Shown here: piece after piece, positions 32,925 through 41,189 of the stretch
How the letters are laid out: each line of letters opens with the position of its first letter
Position numbering within the stretch: the first letter of the stretch is position 1
Assembly: GCF_015222005.1 (NCBI RefSeq)
Contig: NZ_JADFFL010000002.1
Location: 620,001 to 684,000 of the forward strand
From: Mucilaginibacter myungsuensis
GTDB lineage: Bacteria > Bacteroidota > Bacteroidia > Sphingobacteriales > Sphingobacteriaceae
DNA length: 64,000 nucleotides
Reading direction: 5' to 3'
Position numbers and translations under genes: made by a program
Notes under the pieces: model-generated
What the model saw: the letters and a program-made list of their open reading frames with translations, nothing else
Told to the model about the DNA's origin: nothing
Database searches by the model: none

Positions 32925-34361
32925 CTATTTCATTTTAGCCTGATACTGCTTTATTCCGTTCACAATAGCGGTAGCCATTTGTGCTTGTTTATCGGGAGCG
33001 GTTATAAACTTAAGATCGCTCGCGTTGGTCATGTAGCCTAACTCTAACAAAGCGGCCGGCACGGTCGACTTTTCCAGCACCACCAAACGTTGTTTCTTAA
33101 CGTCCTGCATAGTAGCTATGCCGTTCAGTTTACCCAATTCGGCCAGGCAACTGCTTGCTAATTGCAATGATGCATCGCTGGTTTTTAAAGCTGTGATGGC
33201 CAGGATCCCGTTCTGCTTGGCATTATATGGTCCGGAGTTCACATGCAGGGAGATGAACAGGTCGGCTTTTTTGTTCAGGCGCTCATCGAATGAAAGGTAC
33301 TCATCGGTAGTGCGGGTAAGTACAATATCCATCCCGGCGGCATCACCGGCGGTCTTAACCGCTTTGGCAATGGATAGCGCCAGATCTTTTTCGGTGAAGC
33401 CTTCAGCCTGGCCACCTGTATTTTTGCCGCCATGGCCGGGGTCTATCACTACCGTAAAATTGCTTTTGGTTACCGGTATTACGTTTTGCGCATACACATG
33501 GTCCACGCAAATAAACCAGACCAATGTGGCCACTACCGGGGCAGTAAGTAGGTATGCTACCTTACTGATCTGCTTACTGCCCTTGGCAAACAGCATATTC
33601 ACGCGCTTATTCAACTGACTGCCACTAAAATTGTTCACCAGCGCCCGGGCGTTAAATCCGGATAGTTTTAACAGCATTGCCGCGTAATCTTTACGATCGT
33701 AACGGTTGGTCACTGCTGCATCTACCTGATATTCGTGTACCTGCTCCATGGCGGTTTTATACAGATAAGGTATCGGGTTGAACCATAATACCACCTTGGC
33801 GATCTCTATCAGGAGGGTATCTATAGAATGCAGCCGTTTGATGTGTTCCTGCTCGTGGTTGATGACGACAGCTTCTTCGGCGGCATCCAGATCGTTCTTT
33901 AAAAAGACGATGTTAAAGAACGAGCTGTTGTGCAAAGCGCCGGCTTGTTTAACCACGAACAGTTGTCCTTCGCTAACCCCTTGACGGTATCCTTTAACAA
34001 GCAGTTTTGTGATGCCCGCGATCAGTTTGATACCTAACAATACCGCGACAGTTAGGTAAACATACAACAAGATGTCAGGCATCGACCAGGCTGTATCCAC
34101 GGTTGCTGCGTTGTTAATTACTTTGCCGATGGCCGCGCCGGTAGCGGCAACGTGTTCATCAGCCATCAGGTCAGTATCCGCAGCAACTTCCCGTGTCAGG
34201 CTGAAATGCAGGGCGGGGATAATGAAACTCAAAGCCAGTGTACCCAGTAAATACCATCGGTTGAGACCGAAAAAGGTAAGGCGGTTTAAAAACATACGAT
34301 AGAAAGCGTAAAAAGCCAGCGTGCATGCCGATGCTTTTAACAGGTAAAGTAGGATGCTCAT
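32925..34361 (-). CDS. BlaR1-type M56 metallopeptidase fused to N-acetylmuramoyl-L-alanine amidase (Amidase_3)
   Basis: 478 residues. Membrane helices at about 2-22, 36-52 and 96-120 frame the M56 domain, whose zinc site is HEQEH at 169-173 with Glu210 in HEYQVDA. A further helix at about 270-288 leads to an outer domain, 300-478, that is a complete Amidase_3: His310 in VIDPGHGG, Glu324 in FTEKDLALSIA, His373 in ISLHVNS and the catalytic Glu440 in ALLELGYMTN. In BlaR1 the outer domain is a penicillin sensor; here it is a peptidoglycan amidase. The BlaI-type repressor gene is directly upstream with a 4-base overlap. Confidence 0.9.
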   Translation of the reverse strand: MSILLYLLKASACTLAFYAFYRMFLNRLTFFGLNRWYLLGTLALSFIIPALHFSLTREVAADTDLMADEHVAATGAAIGKVINNAATVDTAWSMPDILLYVYLTVAVLLGIKLIAGITKLLVKGYRQGVSEGQLFVVKQAGALHNSSFFNIVFLKNDLDAAEEAVVINHEQEHIKRLHSIDTLLIEIAKVVLWFNPIPYLYKTAMEQVHEYQVDAAVTNRYDRKDYAAMLLKLSGFNARALVNNFSGSQLNKRVNMLFAKGSKQISKVAYLLTAPVVATLVWFICVDHVYAQNVIPVTKSNFTVVIDPGHGGKNTGGQAEGFTEKDLALSIAKAVKTAGDAAGMDIVLTRTTDEYLSFDERLNKKADLFISLHVNSGPYNAKQNGILAITALKTSDASLQLASSCLAELGKLNGIATMQDVKKQRLVVLEKSTVPAALLELGYMTNASDLKFITAPDKQAQMATAIVNGIKQYQAKMK

Positions 34362-34732
34362 AATTTTGGATCTTGGTTTTTGTTAATGATATCGTTTATT
34401 TTGGCCAGCTCTTCCTGGCTTAGCGAGTGCTCTTTTACTACGAAGGATAGCAGGCTTTCTACCGAGCCGTCAAAGTAATTGGTGAACATTTTTTTGAACG
34501 ATGCCTTGCGATATTGCGCCTTACTGATAGCAGGCGAATACTCGTAGGTTTTTCCGTAGGCTTTAAATTTGATGTAACCCTTTTTCTCCAGCACCCGCAC
34601 CATAGACGATATGGTGTTGTAGGGCGGCTTAGGGTCGTCGGGCATTGCCTCGATAATGTCTTTTACAAAGGCCTTTTTAAGGTCCCATAAAACTTGCATC
34701 ACGCGTTCTTCGGTTTTGGTCAGCTCTTCCAT
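34358..34732 (-). CDS. blaI: BlaI/MecI/CopY-family transcriptional repressor
   Basis: About 124 residues from ATG 34732 (MEELTKTEERVMQVLWDLKK); nine extra upstream codons are unlikely. The winged helix covers about 1-75 (AFVKDIIEAM, PPYNTISSMVRVLEKKGYIKF with the recognition helix), and the C-terminal helices dimerise. BlaI-type repressors are cleaved when their M56 partner is activated. Its 3' end overlaps the M56-amidase start by 4 bases, so both are translated as a unit. The -7 box ends 4 bases before the ATG, which points to a leaderless mRNA. Confidence 0.93.
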   Translation of the reverse strand: MEELTKTEERVMQVLWDLKKAFVKDIIEAMPDDPKPPYNTISSMVRVLEKKGYIKFKAYGKTYEYSPAISKAQYRKASFKKMFTNYFDGSVESLLSFVVKEHSLSQEELAKINDIINKNQDPKL

Positions 34733-34736
34733 ATCA

Positions 34737-34777
34737 CAAACATATAACTTGTTTTGCAATTATACAACTGTAATTGC
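34737..34777 (-). promoter_or_regulatory. blaI promoter with overlapping BlaI-type operator
   Basis: On the minus strand, TATGTTTG (34744-34737) matches TAnnTTTG, with TTG at 34767-34765 exactly 20 bases upstream. The core TACA-N2-TGTA of BlaI/MecI operators is present as TACAACTGTA at 34763-34772, inside a longer inverted repeat GCAAT...ATTGC (34756-34777). The operator covers the -33 element, so bound repressor would block the promoter. Confidence 0.65.
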
Positions 34778-34864
34778 AGTTTATTAATTGCAAATGCAGT
34801 TATTAGGGGCATTTGCTAGATAAGTATCTTATTTTTAGCGATATAAAATTATTGAAAGTGTTGA

Positions 34865-35203
34865 TTAGCCGCTGATCTCGACGACCTTTTCGCCATTTTT
34901 TAGCAAAGAAGCGACCTGGGTCAGTGTCTCTTTCAGTATCGAGCACATTTTGCTATTGGAGGTGTTGCCGCAAGTGATCCAAATAAGTTGCGGAGGGATA
35001 TCATAAAGTTCGATAAGTTTTACAAAGTCGGCATCTTTGCTCATGATCACCACTTTTTCGGCCCGGGCGGCTTTAAAGATCTCGTGGTCGGTTGAAAACT
35101 GCATGTTGAGGGACCTCATAGATGAAGCCTGTATCTCATCAAAATTTTGGTTGATGAATAACGCAATGAAAGGAGAAAGTTGAGCGTCGACCCAGATCCT
35201 CAT
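34865..35203 (-). CDS. DUF5615 PIN-like toxin-type protein
   Basis: 112 residues. MRIWVDAQLSPFIALFI carries the first conserved Asp, STDHEIFKAARAEK the central block and VIMSKDADFVKL the second acidic pair, the layout of DUF5615 (Mut7-C/PIN-like RNase fold). Such proteins are paired with DUF433 antitoxins. Its start overlaps the DUF433 stop by 4 bases. Nuclease activity is inferred from the fold, not shown. Confidence 0.85.
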   Translation of the reverse strand: MRIWVDAQLSPFIALFINQNFDEIQASSMRSLNMQFSTDHEIFKAARAEKVVIMSKDADFVKLIELYDIPPQLIWITCGNTSNSKMCSILKETLTQVASLLKNGEKVVEISG

Positions 35204-35421
35204 GCGGCTATCACCGGGTGGTCAAGTTTGCTACCGGCATATTTTAAAGCCGCCTCAATATCTTCTTTTTCAAGATCGGGCATTTCATCTAAGATCTGTT
35301 CCTGAGTAAGCCCTGTCGCCAGTAGGTCTAAAATATCGACCACACGGATACGCATCCCACGAATGCAGGGGCGCCCGCCACACACATTAAGGTTCACAGT
35401 AATGCGTTCTTTCCAAGTCAT
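35200..35421 (-). CDS. DUF433 antitoxin-type DNA-binding protein
   Basis: 73 residues from ATG 35421 (MTWKERITVNLNV); two extra codons upstream would need a TTG start. CGGRPCIRGMRIRVVDILDLLATG and EDIEAALKYA are diagnostic of DUF433, a small winged-helix-like fold that acts as antitoxin to DUF5615. A TATATTTG -7 box at 35432-35425 ends 3 bases before the ATG. The overlap with the toxin-type gene supports a single bicistronic unit. Confidence 0.87.
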   Translation of the reverse strand: MTWKERITVNLNVCGGRPCIRGMRIRVVDILDLLATGLTQEQILDEMPDLEKEDIEAALKYAGSKLDHPVIAA

Positions 35422-35574
35422 ATACAAATATAAATATATTCTAACTTGTAAAGAATACGTTTATCCGGCACTATGTAAGTTCTCCCGTCAGCCAAAGTCA
35501 CCATCTTTTGGCTACCCCGTCCCATACGTCAACCATCTTTCCTATATTAGCGGTTTCCATATCAAACACGTTGT

Positions 35575-37443
35575 ATGATGATCAAAAACATATTATTAGC
35601 GGCCTTTTTAGGTTGCGCCATATCGGCAGTTGATGCCCAAACATTGACCCAACCGCCCGAAGTGCAGGCGGCATTCACTAAAGGTACCCGCCAGGCCAGC
35701 GGTAAACCCGGCGACAAATACTGGCAAAATAAAGGCATTTACAATATTTCGGTAACGGTCAACCCGCCTGATAAGACCATTAAAGGAACGGAGCAGATCA
35801 CCTACACCAATAACAGCCCCGACGAGCTGAAAAGCCTGAATATGAAACTGATCATGAATATGCACCGCGGCGGCCGTACCCCTAAGCCCGAAGCCGGCAT
35901 ACAGGTTGACAAGATCACCGCCGACGGCAAGGCCATTGCCTGGGATAACGCTACAGCAAGCAAGACCAACCAAATGATCGACCTGCCGAAGGCGTTAAAG
36001 TCTAAAGGAACAGTGAAATTGAATATCGATTGGCACTTCCAACTGTCCGACGGTACACAAGGCGGTCGCGAAGGCTGGATAGACCAAACCTCATATTTCC
36101 TGGCTTACTTTTACCCGCGCTTGTCGGTTTATGACGATTACCTGGGTTGGGACACGCAGGAGCATACCGGCGGGTTGGAGTTTTATAACGACTTTAACGA
36201 TTACACCCTGAATGTTACCGTACCTAAAAACTTTGTTGTTTGGGCTACCGGCGACCTGCAAAATCCGGCCAAGGTATTGCACCCGGAGACAGCTAAAAAA
36301 CTGGCCGCATCACTTACCAGCGACTCAACCATTCACATTGCCAACGTGCAGGATGTTGCCGCCAAAACCGTCACCGCACAAAACCCGACCAACACCTGGA
36401 CCTTCACCTCAAAAAACATCAGTGATGTTACTTTAGGTTTAAGCGATACTTATGTTTGGGATGGCGCGAGCGTGGTGGTTGATAAAAATACCGGTCGCCG
36501 TGCAAGTGTGCAGGCGGCATTCCCGGATAAGTCGGCCGATTTTCATCACTCGGTACAATTTAGCCGTAACGCTTTGGGTTGGTTCTCTAACAACTGGCCG
36601 GGCGTGCCTTACCCATTCTCGAAAAGCACGGCTTTCCAGGGTACGGCCGATATGGAATACCCTATGATGGTGAACGATAGCCCGGCAGATGATCTGGCCT
36701 TTGCCCAATTGGTGCAGGACCACGAGCAGGCGCATACCTATTTCCCTTTTTACATGGGTATTAACGAGAGCCGTTATCCATTTATGGACGAAGGCTGGGC
36801 TACCACGCTGGAATACCTGATCGGTATCAGCGAACGGGGCCAGCAAAAAGCCGATGCATTCTACAAACAATTTAGGATAGTAGGTTGGGCTACCCGCTTT
36901 AACCACGCTAACGAGGTGCCGGTGATCACGCCGGCCGATCAGGTGCGGAGTGGCCAGGGAAATAACTATTACAACAAACCATCATTAAGCTACCTGGCAT
37001 TGAAAGATATGTTGGGCGATGAATTGTTCAAGAAAGCTTTGCACACCTACATGGACAATTGGAACGGTAAGCACCCTATCCCATGGGATTACTTTAACTC
37101 CATGAATACCGGCAGCGGTAAAGATCTGACCTGGTTCTTCCATAACTGGTTCTACACGCCGTTCTATACCGACCTGGCTTTAGAGTCGGCTGCCAAAGGT
37201 GGCGATGGCTACACTATTAACATCAAAAATATTGGTGGTTTCGCCCATCCATTCGATGTTGTACTGACCTATGCTGATGGTTCGACCGATAAATTCCACC
37301 AAACACCTATCGTTTGGGAGAAAGATCAAAAGCAAGTAACAGTAGCTGTAAAAGCGGCTAAAGAAGTTACGTCTATCACGTTAGACAACGGCATTTTTAT
37401 GGATGCTGATGTGAAAAACAATAGCTGGACAGCGACGAAATAG
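35575..37443 (+). CDS. M1-family metallopeptidase (aminopeptidase N-like), secreted
   Basis: 622 residues with a signal peptide (MMIKNILLAAFLGCAISAVDAQ). The zinc site is HEQAH at 383-387 with Glu406, exactly 18 residues later (MDEGWAT). DMEYPMM about 22 residues upstream takes the place of the GAMEN exopeptidase motif, as in many Bacteroidota M1 enzymes. The N-terminal beta domain (about 40-250) and a C-terminal beta domain (from about 540) complete the fold. It likely trims peptides in the periplasm. Two terminators follow. Confidence 0.93.
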   Translation: MMIKNILLAAFLGCAISAVDAQTLTQPPEVQAAFTKGTRQASGKPGDKYWQNKGIYNISVTVNPPDKTIKGTEQITYTNNSPDELKSLNMKLIMNMHRGGRTPKPEAGIQVDKITADGKAIAWDNATASKTNQMIDLPKALKSKGTVKLNIDWHFQLSDGTQGGREGWIDQTSYFLAYFYPRLSVYDDYLGWDTQEHTGGLEFYNDFNDYTLNVTVPKNFVVWATGDLQNPAKVLHPETAKKLAASLTSDSTIHIANVQDVAAKTVTAQNPTNTWTFTSKNISDVTLGLSDTYVWDGASVVVDKNTGRRASVQAAFPDKSADFHHSVQFSRNALGWFSNNWPGVPYPFSKSTAFQGTADMEYPMMVNDSPADDLAFAQLVQDHEQAHTYFPFYMGINESRYPFMDEGWATTLEYLIGISERGQQKADAFYKQFRIVGWATRFNHANEVPVITPADQVRSGQGNNYYNKPSLSYLALKDMLGDELFKKALHTYMDNWNGKHPIPWDYFNSMNTGSGKDLTWFFHNWFYTPFYTDLALESAAKGGDGYTINIKNIGGFAHPFDVVLTYADGSTDKFHQTPIVWEKDQKQVTVAVKAAKEVTSITLDNGIFMDADVKNNSWTATK

Positions 37444-37455
37444 TTTAGCCCTCCC

Positions 37456-37480
37456 AAACCCTCCCTGAAGGGAGGGTTTT
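37456..37480 (+). terminator. Terminator of the M1 peptidase gene
   Basis: An 11-bp inverted repeat (AAACCCTCCCT/AGGGAGGGTTT) with a minimal loop, followed by TTTT; 12 bases after the stop. Confidence 0.75.
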
Positions 37481-37487
37481 AAAATAT

Positions 37488-37527
37488 AAGGCCCGGTCGA
37501 GCGTATACGCTTGACTGGGCCTTTTTT
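37488..37527. terminator. Bidirectional terminator between convergent genes
   Basis: 18 consecutive pairs (two G-U) between 37488-37505 and 37506-37523, centred on GCGTATACGC, followed by TTTTTT on the plus side and ATATTTT on the minus side. It separates the M1 gene from the aminotransferase. Confidence 0.85.
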
Positions 37528-37579
37528 GGAGGGTTTTCGCTCCCGTAATTGCCAAACAAGTTCTTGGCGTTGCGACAAG

Positions 37580-38770
37580 TTACGATAACTCCGCTTCTAT
37601 CGCCTGCAAGATCACCCTGCAAGCCTCGCGTATCTGTTCCTCAGTAATGATCAGTGGCGGAGCGATACGCATGGAATTACTGCAATGCAGGAACCAATCG
37701 GTGATCACGCCGTTAGTTATGCAGCGGTCTATAATGCGTTTGTTCACTTCAAAGCTCTCAAACTCTGCAGCCAGCATCAGCCCTTTGCCGCGTACTTCTT
37801 TAATAGCGGGATGCACCAGCAACTCGCGAAATAGTGCCTCCTTAGCAGCAACGCTATCGATCAGGCCCTCGTCTAAGATCACTTCCAATGCCGCCAAACC
37901 CGCCGCGCAACACACCGGGTGACCACCAAAGGTGGTGATGTGGCCAAGTATAGGGTTCTCTTTCAGCGCGCCCATTACTTCGGTACTTGCTATAAAAGCG
38001 CCTAAGGGCATACCACCACCAAGTGCTTTGGCCAGCAATAAAATATCCGGGACGATACCGTAATGCTCAAAAGCGAATAACCGCCCCGTGCGGCCCATCG
38101 CGGCCTGTATCTCATCAAGCACCAGCAATGTACCTGTGGCTTTGCAACGCTGGCTTAAGGCTTGCATGTATTCCACATCTGCCACGCGGATGCCGGCCTC
38201 ACCTTGTACGGTCTCTATAAAAATCGCGGCGGTCTCTTCAGTTATCTTATCAAGATCGGAAGGGTCGTTAAAGCGGATAAAGCCGGTGTTAGGTAACAGC
38301 GGACGGTAAGCTTGCTTGAACTCCTCGCTACCCATTAAGCTTAAAGCACCCTGGGTGCTGCCGTGATAAGAATTATGGCAGGCTAATATTTTTGAGCGGC
38401 CGGTGTAACGCTTAGCCAGTTTCATAGCTCCCTCAACCGCTTCGGCACCGGAGTTGACGAAGTAGACCGAACTAAGCGGATCAGGCAATAAACCCACCAG
38501 TTTCTCGGCCAGTTTAACTTGTGGGGTTTGCACGTATTCGCCATATACCATCAGGTGCATGTATTTATCGACCTGATCTTTTACCGCTTGGGTCACACGC
38601 GGATGGCTATGCCCGGTATTGCTCACACCGATGCCCGATATCAGGTCGATATGGGCTTTGCCGGCGGTATCATAAAGGTAAACACCTTCGGCCCGTTCAA
38701 ATTCCAGCAGTAGCGGAAAATTGGTGGTTTGCGCGTTATTGGCTAAGAAAAGTTGTCGGTGCGTAAGCAT
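37580..38770 (-). CDS. Class III PLP-dependent aminotransferase (acetylornithine/ornithine aminotransferase-like)
   Basis: 396 residues. NSGAEAVEGAMKLAKRYTGR (about 108-127), SYHGSTQGALS, FIETVQGEAGI, LVLDEIQAAMGRTG with the cofactor Asp, and the Lys of LLLAKALGGGMPLG identify a class III aminotransferase of ArgD/RocD type. It moves an amino group between an amine substrate and 2-oxoglutarate using PLP. No arginine biosynthesis genes are near, so the exact substrate is open. It diverges from the FucP-like gene. Confidence 0.88.
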   Translation of the reverse strand: MLTHRQLFLANNAQTTNFPLLLEFERAEGVYLYDTAGKAHIDLISGIGVSNTGHSHPRVTQAVKDQVDKYMHLMVYGEYVQTPQVKLAEKLVGLLPDPLSSVYFVNSGAEAVEGAMKLAKRYTGRSKILACHNSYHGSTQGALSLMGSEEFKQAYRPLLPNTGFIRFNDPSDLDKITEETAAIFIETVQGEAGIRVADVEYMQALSQRCKATGTLLVLDEIQAAMGRTGRLFAFEHYGIVPDILLLAKALGGGMPLGAFIASTEVMGALKENPILGHITTFGGHPVCCAAGLAALEVILDEGLIDSVAAKEALFRELLVHPAIKEVRGKGLMLAAEFESFEVNKRIIDRCITNGVITDWFLHCSNSMRIAPPLIITEEQIREACRVILQAIEAELS

Positions 38771-38863
38771 GGTGTAAAGGTAGGGGTTTTAAATAAGGCT
38801 TAGCGATGCCAAAACAAGATCATAAATAGCCAATTTGAGCGATACGCTTTTGCCCGCCGTTGA

Positions 38864-38871
38864 TACCTTTG
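38864..38871 (+). promoter_or_regulatory. Putative -7 box (TACCTTTG) of the FucP-like gene
   Basis: TACCTTTG fits TAnnTTTG and lies 38 bases before the ATG at 38910. This favours that ATG over an in-frame ATG at 38835, which would lie upstream of the transcript start. Confidence 0.5.
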
Positions 38872-38909
38872 TTATTTGCGTTACAGCACAACCAATTTTA
38901 AACACATTC

Positions 38910-40187
38910 ATGGCATCCTTAACTAACAAGCAGTACCGCTTTGCGTTCATCCTGATCACGTCCTTATTCTTTTTATGGGGATTTGCCCATAACTTGGACC
39001 CGATACTGATCCCGCATCTTAAGCGCTCGTTCACATTGACGACAACCCAATCTACCTTAATAGATACCGCGGTTTACATGGCCTATTTTATCATGGCTAT
39101 TCCGGCAGGTTTTGTGATGAAGAAGTATGGTTATAAAACCGGGATCATTATGGGGCTGCTAACTTTTGCAGTAGGTTCGTTTTTATTTATCCCGGCGGCC
39201 AATACACAGCAATACACCTTCTTTTTGATCGCTTTGTTTATCATCGCGTGCGGTTTAGCCACCTTAGAAACAGCGGCAAACCCTTATGCCTCGGCGCTTG
39301 GCGATGCTGAAACAGCTACACAGCGCCTAAATCTGTCTCAGTCCTTTAATGGCCTTGCTACCGCTTTAGCTCCAACTATTGGAGCGATGATCATCCTTAC
39401 TGAAGGCTATTCTGACGATGAATTAAATGCGATGACGGCTACCGCGAAAAAACTTGCCCTCGCATCTGAGGCATCTACAGTAAAAATGCCTTATTTTATT
39501 TTAGGCAGTGTTCTGGTAGTGGTAGCTATCGCCTTTGCTTTTACTAAACTACCTGATATCAGGACAAAAGAAAATTCAGCGTCAAAAGGAAATATCCTAC
39601 GCGCTTTCAGACACAGCAATTTATCGTGGGGCGTAGCGGCGCAATTTTTTTACGTAGGTGCGCAAACTTGTGTATTGAGCTTGTTTATACTATACGCCAC
39701 CGAAGCTGCGGGTATAGCCGAATTAAGTGCCGCTTACTATTTAAGCGCATGCGGTTTTGCTTTTTTGGCAGGTCGCTTTTTAAGTACACTTGTGTTTATG
39801 AGATTTATGAAACCCCATCACTTGCTAACTTTGTATTCGGCAATGTGCGTGTTGTTGTGTATAGTGGCTTTAATATGCCAGGGGATGGTCACGATCTATG
39901 CTATCATCGGGATATCTTTCTTTATGTCAATCATGTTCCCGACAATATTTTCACTCGGCATCGCTAACCTTGGGGCCGATCGCGAATTTGGCAGCAGCCT
40001 CATTATCATGTCTATCGTTGGTGGTGCGATCATTCCACGGTTATTCGGATATGTCGCTGATGCTACCGGAAATATCCAATACGGCTACATTGTAACGTTG
40101 ATCTGCTTTTTGGTGGTGATGCTATTTGGCATTAAGGGATACAAGACAACAAATAATAAAATAATCAAAAGTCCGACAGTTAATTAA
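38910..40187 (+). CDS. FucP-family sugar MFS permease
   Basis: About 425 residues from ATG 38910 (MASLTNKQYRFAFILITSLFFLWGFAHNLDPILIPHLK). That start is the FucP/GluP signature, including the FFLWGF-N-D/LI-PH pattern. About 12 helices follow, with ACGLATLETAANPYASALG (TM4-5), another hallmark. These are proton symporters for L-fucose, glucose, galactose or N-acetylglucosamine. The mutarotase gene one base downstream hints at a deoxysugar such as L-fucose or L-rhamnose. No isomerase or kinase is nearby. Confidence 0.88.
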   Translation: MASLTNKQYRFAFILITSLFFLWGFAHNLDPILIPHLKRSFTLTTTQSTLIDTAVYMAYFIMAIPAGFVMKKYGYKTGIIMGLLTFAVGSFLFIPAANTQQYTFFLIALFIIACGLATLETAANPYASALGDAETATQRLNLSQSFNGLATALAPTIGAMIILTEGYSDDELNAMTATAKKLALASEASTVKMPYFILGSVLVVVAIAFAFTKLPDIRTKENSASKGNILRAFRHSNLSWGVAAQFFYVGAQTCVLSLFILYATEAAGIAELSAAYYLSACGFAFLAGRFLSTLVFMRFMKPHHLLTLYSAMCVLLCIVALICQGMVTIYAIIGISFFMSIMFPTIFSLGIANLGADREFGSSLIIMSIVGGAIIPRLFGYVADATGNIQYGYIVTLICFLVVMLFGIKGYKTTNNKIIKSPTVN

Positions 40188-40188
40188 C

Positions 40189-40518
40189 ATGACAAGATAT
40201 ACCTTAGCCCTTGACCTGGTAGGCGACCTTACACTGATCGCCGAATACGAAGCATACCACAAAAAAATATGGCCCGAGATACACGATAGCATAGCCTCTG
40301 CCGGGGTGACCGATATGGAGATCTACCGTTTCGGCAACCGCCTGTTCATGATCATGGAGGTGTATGATACTTTCAGCTTTGATGCCAAAGGCGCGTCGGA
40401 CGCGGCCAACCCTAAAGTGCAGGAATGGGAGCAACTGATGTGGAAGTACCAGCAGGCCATCCCCGGCGCAAAACCGGGCGAAAAATGGGTACTGATGGAC
40501 AGGATATTTAAGTTGTAG
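40189..40518 (+). CDS. L-rhamnose/L-fucose mutarotase family protein
   Basis: 109 residues. RYTLALDLVGDLTLIAEYEAYHKKIWPEIHDSI and MEIYRFGNRLFMIME match the RhaM family (catalytic His in the YHKKIWPEI segment and Tyr/Trp residues at the end, GEKWVLMDRIFKL). It interconverts anomers of a 6-deoxyhexose. It begins 1 base after the permease stop, so the two are coupled. Confidence 0.87.
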   Translation: MTRYTLALDLVGDLTLIAEYEAYHKKIWPEIHDSIASAGVTDMEIYRFGNRLFMIMEVYDTFSFDAKGASDAANPKVQEWEQLMWKYQQAIPGAKPGEKWVLMDRIFKL

Positions 40519-40522
40519 CGGG

Positions 40523-40554
40523 AAGTCCGAAAGTCGGGAAGACCGGAAGTCAGA
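40523..40554. repeat. Degenerate tandem octamer array AAGTCCGR-like
   Basis: Four consecutive 8-base units read AAGTCCGA, AAGTCGGG, AAGACCGG and AAGTCAGA, starting 4 bases after the mutarotase stop. It is a separate family from the array at 10339. Confidence 0.7.
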
Positions 40555-40590
40555 AAGATAATAGTTGAGAGTCTTACGAGGCCTGAGGAA

Positions 40591-41115
40591 CTAACATCCG
40601 CAAGAGCCAATAAAGTTTTTTTGCAACATAGTCTGCCCTTTAATTATTGTAAAGATCCCTTTCATTAATGAAGTTTCTTCACCATCATCTATCTTCTCTG
40701 TGATTTCAATTTTTATTTCATATTCGTCATTGGAATACAAGTATTTGCTGCTACCCTCCTTATGTTCTTTAAGAAAAATTTTTTCAACCTTATTGTTGAT
40801 CGACACAAAAGCAGTATTGCCAAAATCATTGACCATAAGATATCTTCGCCGCTTCTCATCTTTTTTAGACAGATAGAAATCACAACTGCATCCATCTATT
40901 TCATCAGGGATAACTACAAAAGCTGTCAAATTGATGCCTGGATCAGGCTCACTTCTCTTGTTGTTAACTGTAGGGCCTTTCTCGTTCGAAGAATTACTTT
41001 TTACCATGTAACTATCCCGGGAAGCTGAACTAAGCACTTTATTCTTGTTAGATGCATTTCTATTGCAGGATAATAGGGGAATGAACAAAAATGATAATGC
41101 TATTAGTTTGTTCAT
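40591..41115 (-). CDS. Hypothetical lipoprotein
   Basis: 174 residues with a lipoprotein signal peptide (MNKLIALSFLFIPLLSCNRN, Cys at 17). The mature part has a Ser/Asn-rich linker followed by a compact beta-rich domain (DGCSCDFYLSKKDEKRRRYLMVND, KYLYSNDEYEIKIEI), ending IGSCGC. The Cys residues at both ends may form disulfides. No family recognised. Confidence 0.65.
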   Translation of the reverse strand: MNKLIALSFLFIPLLSCNRNASNKNKVLSSASRDSYMVKSNSSNEKGPTVNNKRSEPDPGINLTAFVVIPDEIDGCSCDFYLSKKDEKRRRYLMVNDFGNTAFVSINNKVEKIFLKEHKEGSSKYLYSNDEYEIKIEITEKIDDGEETSLMKGIFTIIKGQTMLQKNFIGSCGC

Positions 41116-41189
41116 GTCTTAGAATAGAGGTCTATATTTCTTGAGAGCTTGAAACTAAATTACGAAACTTCGTACGTTTAAAAGCCGAC

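Noticed and set aside
37443..37579. Part of the double-palindrome repeat family after the M1 peptidase
   Set aside because: The CCCTCCCT/AGGGAGGG arms look similar, but the loop, inner arms and CACTATCTT segment are missing; it behaves as a normal terminator.
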